Below, piece by piece: positions 12,415 to 23,410 of a stretch of DNA of 24,725 bases (the first letter of the stretch is position 1; every line of letters starts with the position of its first letter). The notes below the pieces were generated by a model. That model was not told the DNA's origin, did not search any database, and saw only the letters and a program-made list of their open reading frames with translations. This DNA comes from Priapulus caudatus. Taxonomy: Eukaryota; Priapulida; Priapulimorpha; Priapulimorphida; Priapulidae. A program made the position numbers and the translations under genes. The stretch spans positions 16,726 to 41,450 of the forward strand of contig NW_014577201.1 of assembly GCF_000485595.1 (NCBI RefSeq), written 5' to 3'.

Positions 12415-12613
12415 CGCTTTCCTCGCTCGTACTCGTCTTGTCTTCCTCGTTTTCTCTTCTCTTCTCTCTCTTATCACTTCTATTCTGTTCTTCTGTCTCT
12501 TTCTCTATCTCATCTATCTTCTAATCCTATCTATCTATCTATCCTATCTCATCTATATATCATCTATCATCTATCTATCAGGGGGGGGGGGGTGTTTCGT
12601 CTGTCTGCTCTCT

Positions 12614-12654
<41 letters not shown>

Positions 12655-12720
12655 ATCGCCTCTCTCGCACTTCTCTCTCGTTCTGTGCTTTTCTCTCTTC
12701 TCGCCCCCTCTTCGCGCCTA
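12415..12720 (+). repeat. CT-rich low-complexity block with G12 run
   Basis: The spacer contains alternating CT dinucleotides (about 12610-12652), a CTAT cluster (about 12525-12580) and 12 consecutive G (12581-12592). It is low complexity with no gene. Confidence 0.85.
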
Positions 12721-13003
12721 TTTTTCTCTCGCTCGCGCGTTTAACTCTGTCTCCTAGAGATTTCCACTCACCAGTGGACGTTCTTTAATAATAATAACAG
12801 AACAGAGCAGCCATCCTCCGGCTTTTTCAGCTTTCAATCGCTCTTTGTGTCATTCTCTCATTTTCTCCTTGCCTTCATTTTATTTCATCCCGCCCTCCTT
12901 ATATAATTTTCCTCTGTTCCCCTCTGTCTCGGTATACATGTTTTTTCTGTTTTTCTCTGTCCTCTCTCGCTGTTATTTCGCTTTTTGATACTCCCCGCCT
13001 CAC

Positions 13004-13089
<86 letters not shown>
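13004..13089 (+). repeat. Perfect (GATA)n microsatellite at the right-arm apex
   Basis: About 21 uninterrupted GATA units lie between the unique spacer and the first bases of the paired right arm. This is the reverse complement of the much longer left tract at 11407-11990. Confidence 0.95.
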
Positions 13090-13196
13090 ATGACAGACAG
13101 ACTGACTGATAGGCACACAGAGAGGAAGAGGTTAAAAAAGATGGAGCACGTGTGCGAGAATGAAACTGACAGAGGGGGGTCGTTCGCTGTTGTCTA

Positions 13197-13313
13197 TCTC
13201 GCGTTCTCTCTTTTTTTTTCTCTCTCTCTCTCTCTTTGTCTCTCTCTCTTTCTCGCCGTAGTTTTCTATGTTTATGTCTCGAGACAGATTTAGAAACAGA
13301 GTAGAAAACCACG

Positions 13314-13351
<38 letters not shown>

Positions 13352-13396
13352 AGGAAGAGAGAGAGAGAGAGAGAGAAAAAAAGAGAGAACGCGAGA
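13197..13396. repeat. Nested hairpin inside the right arm
   Basis: TCTCGCGTTCTCTC at 13197-13210 is complemented by GAGAGAACGCGAGA at 13383-13396. Moving inward, polypyrimidine pairs with polypurine, and TTTCTCGCCGTAGTTTTCTA pairs, with small mismatches, with the strand at about 13289-13321. The centre is the perfect decamer GTCTCGAGAC at 13276-13285. It is a roughly 200-base stem with almost no loop, about 0.2 kb from the apex of the giant palindrome. No coding content is evident. Confidence 0.7.
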
Positions 13397-14565
13397 TGTC
13401 GCGACCATGTCGTTAACGCATGCATGCATCTTTTTTAGGGGTTGTGATGTTGAACTGGTGTATTCGCACTTCCATGTTGAGTCGTAACACAAGCGTCGTA
13501 TAGGCTGAAATCTTAAGTGCGTGTCAAAGTTATAATGCCAGAAAATAAGAAAATAAGAGTGCTAGTCACTTGTGCGCGTCTCCTACATAGCGAGTGTTTC
13601 TAACATGATTGTTTTCCTTCAAAATTATGACAACGCCATACTAGCACTGCTACTGGTATATTTCGCTACGGCACAACAAATCATTTAAAATTTAATTAAT
13701 TAGGTTCACATGTTACATAACATGAGTTTCACTGCGGGCTGTGAAATGAGAAATGAAGGTGCTAGCTTGCTGATGAATTAGAGAGTAGTTTTTGCGTTTA
13801 TATCATTATGTCGATTAAATTATTCAGCGCTCAAGTGCGATCATAAATGTTTTTACCTCATGACAAATGATTCTTTTTGTCGTTAACCGCGAAACATTAA
13901 AAAATCACCAATGAATCTTTAAGTAGGCGAAGAAGCTTTTACGCGAGAATATTGTATCAGTATTTCGATGAATTAGGCCGCTCGATGACGGGCGTGCGTC
14001 GACTACCGATACTCTCGTCTGTATACAGTCACGCTAGCATGCATGCATACATGTGCGACGCGGGAGAGAGCGATGGGAGACCTCAGAGCATGCTACCGCC
14101 GCTGTGCCTCAAAGAACGCTCAGCGTACAAAGTAAACGCTGCCAATTAAACATCTATTGGCCGACCTCCCGAAGTACTGCAATTTAATTAAGACGAAATT
14201 GAAAACTGATTTAGTTTCACTCCGCCGGCGCGGCGGCTTCCCGGCATCGGTGATTTTGTAAAGTCGCATCATTGGTATGGAAATAATGCGCTGCTACTGT
14301 AACACGGGGCGCCTGACCGCATAATTCAACGACTGATGATATTACAGAAAACATTCGCATGACCGCAAGTCGCCGGCTTATAAGAGAATGGAAAATTATC
14401 ATGCCTTGAAGTAAACGTAAATTCGTGATTTCTTTGAATCGAATTAACAAAAAAATTTTATTATCGCGTTAATCATTTATTGGTAATTTAAGTCATTACT
14501 GTGATTATACAACAAGACGTACACAGGAATGACAATGATGCGTTGGCTTGCCGCGTTCGCTCAAT

Positions 14566-14584
14566 TATATTTTGCACTTTACAG
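14566..14584 (+). promoter_or_regulatory. Splice acceptor of the SKOR exon
   Basis: The bases before the exon read TATTTTGCACTTTACAG, a pyrimidine-rich tract ending in CAG, placed directly before the first codon (GTG, Val) of the conserved frame. The frame is open further upstream to an ATG at 14501, but that extension does not resemble SKOR. The left-arm counterpart, just above 9975 on the minus strand, also keeps a pyrimidine tract and AG. Confidence 0.65.
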
Positions 14585-15401
14585 GTGCCAGCTACATCAG
14601 TGATAAAGACGACGAAGATTAACGACAGCGACGTTCCGTCGGAGGCGACGGCCGTCGCGACGGTGTCGACGACGTCGCGAATCGAACGTCCGCGCAACAC
14701 GCGCGTGTCGCAGGTGATGCTCTACCGCGTTCCCATCGTCGCCCTCATCATCGACGGCCTCGAGCGACTCTGTCTCGCGCAAATCTCGAGCACGCTCCTC
14801 AAGGAGTTCAGCTACAACGAGATCCACAACCGGCGCGTGGCGCTCGGCATCACCTGTGTGCAGTGCACGCCGGTGCAGCTCGAGATCTTACGACGCGCCG
14901 GCGCCATGCCGATCTCGTCGCGCCGCTGCGGCATGATCACGAAGCGCGAGGCGGAACGGCTCTGCAAGTCGTTCCTCGGCGACAACGACCCGCCGAAGCT
15001 GCCCGACAACTTTTCGTTCGACGTCTACCACAAGTGCGCGTACGGCTGCCGCGGCAGCTTCCTGCCGGCGCGCTACAACAGCTCGCGTGCCAAGTGCATC
15101 AAGTGCGCCTACTGCAGCATGTTCTTCTCGCCGAACAAGTTCATCTTCCACTCGCACCGCCTGCCGACGTCGCTGTACGTGCAGCCGGACGCCGCCAACT
15201 TCAACTCGTGGCGTCGGCACCTGAAGCTGAGCAGCGAGTCGGAGATCAGTCGCGAGGTCGTATACGTCTGGGAGGACGTCAAGGCGATGTTCAACGGCGG
15301 CTCGCGTAAGCGTGGCTACGGCCCACACAGCGTCCGCTCCTCCGGCGAGGCGTCGGCGTGCAGCCGCGCGTCGCCACCGCAAGCGAAGCGCAGTCGACAC
15401 T

Positions 15402-15435
<34 letters not shown>

Positions 15436-16354
15436 CCTGAGCGAGCAGCGACAGCTCGTGTCGCCTTCGTACGTCGGCTACCCGGTGATGCCCGTGGCCA
15501 ATCGGTTTCCGTCGCCGACGACGTCCTACCCGGAACAGTATTCGCGTAACTTCTCACCTCTTGATCCGACGCACCGGGGAATGGTCGCCGCCTCGTTTCC
15601 GTACGGCAATAAGATGAAGGATCCGATCTACCCCTACCCACCGCTGTGGCTTAACAGCGCCGCCATGTTTCACGCTTCTGCTGCCGCCTATCGGCCCGAC
15701 TACGTGTCGCCGTCTACGGCCGAGATCCGCGACACGGACTCGGAGCACGAGAGCGTGGATCTGTCGCGCCGGGGCGGCGGGAACGGCGCGAGGTCGTGCA
15801 CTAGCACCGGTGACCGGTCGTGGTCGGAGAGCGATACAGAGTCGACGACGGGCAAGGCGACGTCGACGCGCTACGACGCCATACTCGCCGAGTCGGCGCC
15901 GATCGAGCACGACCTCACCGAGCTGCCCCCTCGCGGCGGCGGCGTCGGCTACTCGTCGGCGTTCCGACCCGTCGGCGGCAAGGCGTCGTGCGCGTCATGC
16001 AGCAGCGCCCTCTCGTGTCGCTGCGCCGACGCGCCGACGCAGAACAACCGCGACGACGAGCGTAAGAACTGCGCCGACGGCGACAGCGACGTCAGCGACG
16101 TCGAGGTCGACGTCGACGACGAGACGACGCCGCAGACAACGACGCGGCCCGGTGACGCGGAATGCGAAGCGACGCACGGCACGCGACGCGACGCAGGGAC
16201 GAATGCGAACGAGTTCGATGATGATTCCCAGGACACTTGTTCGCCGGCGGCGGGCACAGAGCCTGGTAGGGAGACATCGGCATTGAAGGCTTCTGCGATG
16301 AACAGCGGTAAAGCGAACGAGGCCATCTTCAAACCCTACCTGGACATAGACAAG
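14585..16354 (+). CDS. SKOR: SKI/SNO-family corepressor, SKOR (Fussel) type, large internal exon (partial gene)
   Basis: This exon encodes most of a SKI-family transcriptional corepressor, a nuclear protein class that binds SMADs and homeodomain factors and damps TGF-beta/BMP output. The open frame runs 14501-16399; I start the exon at 14585 because a pyrimidine-rich acceptor ending in CAG precedes it, and end it at 16354 because AAG/GTGAGG is a good donor. Both boundaries fall on codon edges (590 codons). Numbering from the ATG at 14501, residues about 72-165 form the Ski/Sno/Dac homology domain (SYNEIHNRRVALGITCVQC, GAMPISSRRCGMITKREAE). Residues about 171-267 form the SMAD4-binding, SAND-like domain, with Cys199, Cys202, Cys205, His217 and His219 as likely zinc ligands, ending in WEDVKAMFNGG. 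YPVMPV (327-332) and SAFRPV (486-491) resemble short SKOR motifs. A Thr8-Ala4 run and an acidic tract (about 520-541) follow. The C-terminal coiled coil of the family and the N-terminal exon are absent. SKOR is preferred over SKI/SNO on domain spelling; SKOR1 versus SKOR2 cannot be assigned. Confidence 0.93.
15401..15436 (+). repeat. In-frame (ACG)n(GCG)n coding microsatellite
   Basis: The SKOR exon contains a trinucleotide run coding for eight threonines and then four alanines (about residues 302-313), in the low-complexity linker after the SMAD4-binding domain. In the left copy the same place reads as an irregular CG-rich string without a clean repeat. Confidence 0.85.
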
Positions 16355-16360
16355 GTGAGG
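16352..16360 (+). promoter_or_regulatory. Splice donor at the end of the SKOR exon
   Basis: AAG/GTGAGG is a strong match to the metazoan donor consensus and falls exactly between codons, after FKPYLDIDK. Beyond it the frame continues for only 14 unremarkable residues to a TAA at 16397-16399. SKOR proteins normally continue into a coiled coil, so splicing to an exon beyond this window is the better reading. A truncated isoform ending at 16399 is possible. Confidence 0.65.
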
Positions 16361-16469
16361 GCAACGTCTGGCGCTAGCAGTTACGAGCGGGCCAACTAAG
16401 CACGAAGCATGTTCCTCCGCCTGCACCTTTGTGAGCCTGTGCATGGGGTCCGAGTTTGCTCTATCGTGC

Positions 16470-16491
16470 GCTCTCTTTCTCTCTCGCTTTC

Positions 16492-16529
<38 letters not shown>

Positions 16530-16790
16530 CTCTCTCTCTCTGTTCTCTCTCTCTTCTTATTTCGCCTTATCCCGCTCGCGCGCGGCGCTCTTCTCCTATC
16601 TTTCCCATTCTATCGTCTCTCCACTCCCTGCTGTCTTATTCTGTCGCTCCTGAGCGTTCCATCTCTCTCACTCCTCTCTCTCTCTTCTCTCTGTCGTCTC
16701 TCTCCTCTCTCTCTTGTGCTTGCTCCTTTCTCTGCTTTCTCTTTCGCTCTCTTTCTCGTCAGGCTCTCCTCTCTGCTCACTCTCGTGTTC
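16470..16790 (+). repeat. CT-rich tract downstream of the SKOR exon
   Basis: Imperfect CT repeats begin about 115 bases after the splice donor, within the inferred downstream intron. This is the mirror of 7614-7932. The long Ser/Leu open frames at 16409-17005 come from this repeat. Confidence 0.9.
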
Positions 16791-17040
16791 GCTTCACTGC
16801 TTCCAGTCATCCATCCTTCGTTCCACACTGCTATCTTGCTTTCCGTATCCGCTGTAACGAATTCCGCAGTCTGTATCTTTCTCCTTTCCACCCACTTTTA
16901 TCGCTCTGCATTACTGTGTGCTTTCGTTCTATTATATTCTCAGTCTCTCTTTCTCTAGCAACATTATGCGTTAAGGATATCCGTTATTTATCATACAGGA
17001 AATAGGCACACCATTGGTACGTAATCAAGTTCACACACTG

Positions 17041-17056
17041 CACTCACGCACGCACG

Positions 17057-17103
<47 letters not shown>

Positions 17104-17112
17104 CAACACACA

Positions 17113-17165
<53 letters not shown>

Positions 17166-17202
17166 TATAATAAATAAATATATATATATATATATATATA
17201 TG
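17041..17202 (+). repeat. (CA)n plus (TA)n microsatellite (right arm)
   Basis: A CGCA start passes into two long CA runs (about 17061-17101 and 17116-17160), then TA alternation (about 17176-17201). This is the mirror of 7188-7370, with cleaner repeat units than the left arm. Confidence 0.9.
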
Positions 17203-19830
17203 ATATGTGTGTGAATATATGTGCCTCGCGTTAGATTGTAGGTCACGTAGCGGTGTAAACTTTTTTTCGAAATAAATCGAGTTAACTCGATCGTAGTCAT
17301 CATCATCACCATATCCACGGCCGAACGCGAGCTGCTGGGTGGGACAACGCTCCTCGAATAGCGACGACTCTAATAAATCAGTATACGATAAGAAATTAAT
17401 AGATCGTCGCCGTAACACCGTAGCAACTAAACGACTTTCTATGGCTGCCAGAGCCAACCAACAACACTACAGCGCGGCATACGCTTCCGCCACTACCGTG
17501 CCCACCACTAACGCTACACATTGGTCCTCCACGTATAGTATATATTTTACAACTACGGACGAAATCCGTTTGATAGCGCCGGGATTCTGCAGGCATTTTG
17601 CTAGCGCTGTTTATAACTGTTTATTGGCGTTGCGACGCGACACGGGCGCTCCGACAATCACCATTAAAGCCAACGCAAAATTAAGCATTATAGCTATTAT
17701 TGCGTATCCGCTGATTAAATGTATCAATAGCATCCGGCAAATACAGTTGCCATGGACAGTTTAAACAATTTCCACAAAGGGCCCCCACTTCGACTTTCCC
17801 GCGATCCATTCATTACTGCGTCCAAAGTAAACGTCATAAAAAGACCTTGTCGGAATCAATTATTAAATTCGCCTGCCAATTAGGGAAATGGTGTATGTTC
17901 GAGCAATAACGACAGTGTTACGCAAACACAATGGGCGCCTGATTTGCCTGGCGATAAACGTTTTACAATAATTAACAGTGTAGACATAATAATAATAATA
18001 AGGGAACAGATGACTAGCGGGCGAGGCTCGCGTGTGCGGCGTGCTGCCCCGTCTCTCCGCTAAAAATCGCATTTAAAGCAAGCGCATTAAAGTATTGATG
18101 TCGCGCTTTAACGAACAGGCGCAGTCAATTAGAATGTACACAGTGCATCGATAAAATATTAATTTAACTTTTCTTCATGTATACCTGCAGCGGCGGTAGC
18201 AGCGGTATTCAGTCGCCGCGGCAATTATAGTAATAGCAACGTCATGCCAATTATAATGTGCACAGGTAATTATATATGTCTGTGACATTAGCGACGTTGC
18301 CATGTACGCCTTGACGCTGCGCACGTTGAAAGCCCTCGGGGATATAGTCGTTTAAATTGCTTTATAGTAATATGGTTCTATTCTTTATTTTAATCAAGTG
18401 AATGAATAAATAAAATTATGGAAAACATGCAGCAGAAAATTGGAGGAAAAGGGAAAGATCAAAGACGAGAAGCCGAGGATTGTCGCATCTAAGGAAGGAT
18501 GTGAATATATATGTAATAAGGAAAGAAAGAAGGACGGTAGTAAAAGAAAAAATAAGAAGCGAATAAAAAACAAATTATATATACAAACCAACTCTTTAAT
18601 GTATATTAAAAATATTAAATTATATTAAAGACTCACTAGTAACACATTCAATTCGTAAACTGCCTAACGGTACTAGATTTCAGTTAAGAGGCTTTATCTG
18701 CACACCTTCTATAGATCCTACTAGAGAAAGAATGCTTATCCTAACCTTTCGTACATAGGTCACTAGACGAATGTACAGATGGTCGCATAATTGCGTCTTA
18801 TTAATAGCCGTCATTCTGCAAATGAAAATACTATCACTGATATATGATAAAGGCGGTCGTGCATACTATCATCGCGCGCGCGTGCAAAAACGAGCAGAAA
18901 ATGAGCGCAGACAAATATGTGATGTAAATAAACAGTCACTTATTATTTTACGTCATATAGAAATAACAAAATGTGGCACATCAAAGAAGCATAACCGTTT
19001 TGTGCTTTGCCTGCCTAGAATTCCGTGAGTTCTTATATTCTTAATAAAATAGGATTACTCATATCACACCGAAAACATAAACAAACACAAGCGCGTCAAA
19101 CATATATATTTATATGCACATTGCGCCTTGAATGCACACATGCAGGTATATTAGGTTCAACGGCCAGCATATAGTCATATACTCATGAAGTCAATTAAAA
19201 AAACAGACGTGCCAAACAGTTGGAGCTTTTAATAATTTAAAACGTAAAAAAATCGACAAAAGTATTTCAGACAAACTACTTTAACAAATGAACAGTGAGC
19301 CCGCAGTTGTGATATTGACAGTGTCAGCAATCAGATACCTCATGAAATTCAATATAAGCTATAGTACAGACACCTGTCATGACGATAACGGCAAAAGCGG
19401 AGAATCGGCATTTTATGCTGCATGTGCGTTTTCTACCAATGCGAACAATGGATAATTTTATTGCTATACATTTTCAACGTCTATCCTCTTATTAATGACG
19501 TAAACTGTTTGTTTCAGGCACAAAAACAATTTGAGAACTCCATTTCTGTTGGGAAACAAGGTAAGTGTGTGGGACTACGACGACTGACTTAACAGACCTC
19601 AGCTGGGTGAACGTTAGTATATAAGCGTGCAGTGGGATTGGATAAGGGTGGGTTGTAGAATACTGCACAATCCCGCTGCCATCGCGTAACGGGACTTTTC
19701 TCTGACGTTTCATGACGCAATTTTTGCATAGTAACATTTATCACGTAATGTACGTTCACCGGCGTTGCTGCGCCTGAAAACCCTGAAAAGGCAAGAAACG
19801 ACGAGCGTAAATATAAAGATTAAATTAGCC

Positions 19831-19902
19831 GATATATGTATATATATATATATATATATGAAAATAGATGTGAATATATATATATATATATATATATGTA
19901 TA
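19831..19902 (+). repeat. (TA)n microsatellite (right arm)
   Basis: Two alternating TA blocks are separated by GAAAATAGATGTGA. This is the mirror of 4303-4390. Confidence 0.85.
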
Positions 19903-22900
19903 CAGCCGTGCCCACACTGCGGTCACGGGTATAGCTAACGTGTGCTCACAGGCGCTCGGGTCTCTAGTTCGTTTTCCCCGCCGTTGGCCCGCGCGCGGGA
20001 GCGTGATGCGTCTCGTCTCCGCATTACCATCGCGCGATGGCCGTTGGCGCTGCTGCACCTGTGATCAACTACATCCGTTTACTAACAAGTTGCGGCAATA
20101 ATGGATTTCCTGATGCGATTTATCCGCAGATACTGGCCTATGCCTGCTTTAATCAACGCAAACTAACACAGGACCTTTTGCCGCGCGCAATTTTAATTAA
20201 GGTTTTCTATTAAGCTAAATGCTTTTATGAGATCAGAGCCGTTTCGCCGGACCGAAGATTACGTTTCGTATTACATTTGTCGTAATTGTGTTCTTTGTAC
20301 AATCTGCGTCCAAATTGCGGCGAGATTATGTCCGCGGAGTCAATTCACTTGTGAGCGGCAGATAAACATGGGATTTCGGGACATCGTAGTCGCTCCAGTG
20401 CCTGCCACGCATGATTGCCTGGCTTTTAGAAAATTCCGACCTAATGCAATCTCTGCGTTAGCTTTCCGCGCCACGCGGCTAGACGAAGGAAGGTACTCCA
20501 CGAGTAGAATGTTTCGCCATGCATTAGGTGAGTGTATATACATCGCTCGCATTAAGTGTAGCCACTGCTACCCGGTTGTGCCCGTGAATGCACTGGCCTT
20601 GGGTCACAGTGCGTCGCGACATTTCACCGCAACGTATAGTATGCAGATGTTATGGTACTTTACTGCTTTTGTTGTGGTCATTGAAGCCATATCTGGCGGT
20701 CGGGCGAACTCTGAGAACGTTATACGCGCGTGCCATGCGGTATGCGTGCATGTTCGCGTGTTTGTATACGCATTGCTATATGTATGTACGTGCGTTCGTG
20801 AATATATATATATATATATGTGTGCGTATATGTGTGCGATTATATGCACGCGTGCGTGTGCGTGGGTGCGCCGTCACAGCTGCTGTAACATGTACGGGGT
20901 GCGGGTAATATTGATAAATTGTTAAGCCACTGACAACACCTGCGAAAAAAAGCAAATGACATTTCTTGGAAATCTTGAAGATATTGCATTTGATAGTTGT
21001 GTAGTATATAGTAATTAAAGTCGGCGTATATATATATGAATTCGGATATGACGACCACCTTGGGAATAAAATACATCAAATATGTATCCAACTGCTGACA
21101 ACACAGAATCGCCGAATTTGATGAAGTGAATTTTTTGACATTCTTCATTTCCCGTTCTGAGCGTTAGTCGACATTTGTGACGTGACGGACATTACAATAA
21201 CGTGTGCAGTACTTAATAAATAATGTTACAAAAATATAGGAGCACGCGTAAAAATGATCGGACGAACCATTCTGTATCCGTGACGTCATCGCCAGCTTGG
21301 ATGCGTATAATAGATGTAAAAGTAATTGCGCTCTGCTCTGATAGGAGACAAAAAGATAATTATACTATAGTGCACTATAGTGTATTCATATCATGCAGAC
21401 AGATACACGATTTAATAACCGCAATACATTTTAAAACGTTGTTTCGTATATTTGTACATACACTCCGAAACAGCACATCACTCTGTGTCGTTCCACTATC
21501 CCGCATATGGCGTCTAGATAACCTTGCGTTCTCTCTACATACCACAGCTTTATCGGAAAGGAAATTGCGCGGAACAGTGTCCTTACGCTCATGTAAATTT
21601 ATCATCGGCCCTTCTGCAGATTGACATTTCCGAACCAGGCTCGATAAAATGGTTTACTGACTTCCGACTAACATTTCCGACACTTTCAAAGAAGGTTACG
21701 AAACATTTCCGAGCACTAAAAATGCGCTTTCCGCACCGACCCGCCCCCATGACGTGTCTTCGCATTTTAAAAGAAAAAGGCAGGTGGTCCGTTTTCAACG
21801 AAAGCGTGTGACAATAATGAACGAGAAAGCGCCTATAGGCTCACTCAGTCTGCATCACCGGCGGCCATTTTATACTGACTCCTAGGCAGGAAATGTAGTT
21901 TTGCCTCGTCACATCCGGCGCATTCTTCTCTAAATTTAAATGTGAACCAGCCACGAGTCGCTACAGGCTGAGCTGATGTGCAAATAATCAAATTTACAGG
22001 AGCACCGTGCGGTGAATTCTGCCAACATAAAAGTTTACCTCGCTGACATGTTGAATAATCACTTTATAACTACCGTATATATTCGCTAAAATAGTTACAT
22101 ATCCGGCGAAAGGTAAATACATATGGTTTAGAATACATATTCATGACTTCCTGTCAATTGAGTGAATGCCGTAGGGCCATATTTAGGAGTATGCATAGCA
22201 CGGCAAGTTAGACACAGCCTAAATACGGGTCGCGTGCATAACAAAATCAATTAAAATAACAACAGCGCAGTAACATGCATTTATTCACGGACCGAGTGAA
22301 AACACAATCGTAGTCACGTGTCCATTTACAAAACTAAAGTGTGTAGATTTGGTTGTGAAAGAATATGACCGGTTGATGTAAATGCGCCCACGAATAAATT
22401 TGTTTGCCCAATAAGGCGACACTTACTAACTTTCCAAAATTTCCTAATCAACACGCATCGATTTTCCGAGGAACATTAAAAATATCATCAAGGGGCATTG
22501 ACATTAAATTTTTCTCGTAGTCCGTTGAAAAGTAACACCGCAATATTACGAAAATAAAAAATCCTAACTGAAAAATAGACATTTCTTTCACAGCTTCGCG
22601 TTCTGCTAGACCCTATCGTAAGTATTAAATCAAGATGAAAATGACGCAATTATACAACAAATTACAGTGGTATAGCTATTTTAAATTTTATTCCGTATAG
22701 TAAAACATGTGTTTTTTATGAAAAATGCATCGGATACACGGCTTGTCTCCCGATCTTGTACCAAACAAATATTTACAATTGGCTATTGTTCTTTTGTTTC
22801 TGATATTTTGCGCTCGCCTGTTGTGTTACCGTACAGAATGATGTCTTAGTGTGGAGAATAAAAACATAATTATACCGTTTTTAGTTATCATAAATAATAT

Positions 22901-23094
22901 ACGTGATTTAATATTATACCTATAAACATAAACTGCGCATATATTCCCGTCATGTGCAATAAATGAATGTATATGAATTTGAATGTTGCATTGCTGATTC
23001 TCAGCAACATTGCGACAGCAAATTACAAAGTCCCCGTTATCGTAAGATTTCTAGTAACTGCCATGCGTTTCTGTCAACAGTACTCTAATAGCAT

Positions 23095-23196
23095 CAGGAG
23101 TTAATGAGACAAACTTGGAGATGAAAACGAGGATGACTTGGAGGAAAACTTGGAGATGAAACGAGGAGATGAAAAAATTTGTCTCATTAACTCCTG
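23095..23196. mobile_element. MITE-like 102-bp inverted-repeat element, right-arm copy
   Basis: The element has perfect 19-base terminal inverted repeats: CAGGAGTTAATGAGACAAA at 23095-23113 and its complement at 23178-23196. They are flanked by the direct 7-mer ATAGCAT (23088-23094 and 23197-23203), a plausible target-site duplication. Inside is a doubled unit close to CTTGGAGATGAAAACGAGG at 23114-23132 and 23149-23166. It has no coding capacity. Small size, inverted ends and flanking direct repeats fit a non-autonomous DNA transposon remnant; I cannot assign a superfamily. Confidence 0.55.
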
Positions 23197-23304
23197 ATAG
23201 CATTAACATTAGCCGTAAGTATTATTTTAACATTAACATTAGCCTTAACTTTACCAATGTTTTTGACAACGGGCTATGCGAGAACTGGCTATACGGGCTG
23301 CTCA

Positions 23305-23334
23305 CCTCTCTCTCTGCTCCTGCTCTCTCTCGCC

Positions 23335-23410
<76 letters not shown>
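23305..23410 (+). repeat. CT then TA microsatellites (right arm)
   Basis: A CT tract to about 23368 is followed by about 36 bases of alternating TA. This is the mirror of 646-752, with the TA run longer than in the left arm. Confidence 0.85.

Larger units (their letters stand above)
11991..13003. other. Unique spacer between the two palindrome arms
   Basis: About 1 kb lies between the left (CTAT)n and the right (GATA)n tracts, and I find no inverted partner for it in the window. It starts with mixed-composition DNA (11,991-12,400), then becomes strongly CT-rich with a second short CTAT cluster (about 12,525-12,580) and a run of 12 G (12,581-12,592). An 11-base direct repeat ACTGCAGCGAC occurs at 12,341 and 12,375. 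No confident gene is present. Confidence 0.75.
13090..14584. other. Right-arm intron upstream of the SKOR exon
   Basis: No separate gene is recognised. It contains the nested hairpin at 13197-13396, then AT-leaning sequence mirrored at 9976-11400, and ends in the splice acceptor. Whether it is intron or 5' flank depends on where the N-terminal exon lies, which is not established. Confidence 0.55.
16361..23304. other. Right-arm region downstream of the SKOR exon, no gene recognised
   Basis: This is probably a long intron or 3' flank. I looked for the coiled-coil C-terminus typical of SKOR proteins and did not find it in any frame. The longest open frames (17339-17764 and 20227-20925) have no recognisable domain, and the second is not open in the mirrored left arm. 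Confidence 0.55.

Noticed and set aside
14597-16444. Open frames opposite or overlapping the SKOR exon, such as 14888-15400 minus and 15810-16286 plus
   Set aside because: Shadows of GC-rich coding DNA; rich in Arg/Ala/Pro and unlike any known family, while the conserved SKOR frame accounts for the region.
17339-17764. A 141-codon open frame downstream of the SKOR exon
   Set aside because: It shows no coiled coil or SKI-family similarity and no clear splice context, and the mirrored left-arm region does not keep the frame. Probably chance.
20227-20925. A 232-codon open frame on the plus strand
   Set aside because: No recognisable domain, ends in microsatellite-derived residues, and the mirrored left-arm segment does not keep the frame open. 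An open frame of this length can occur by chance in 24 kb read in six frames.
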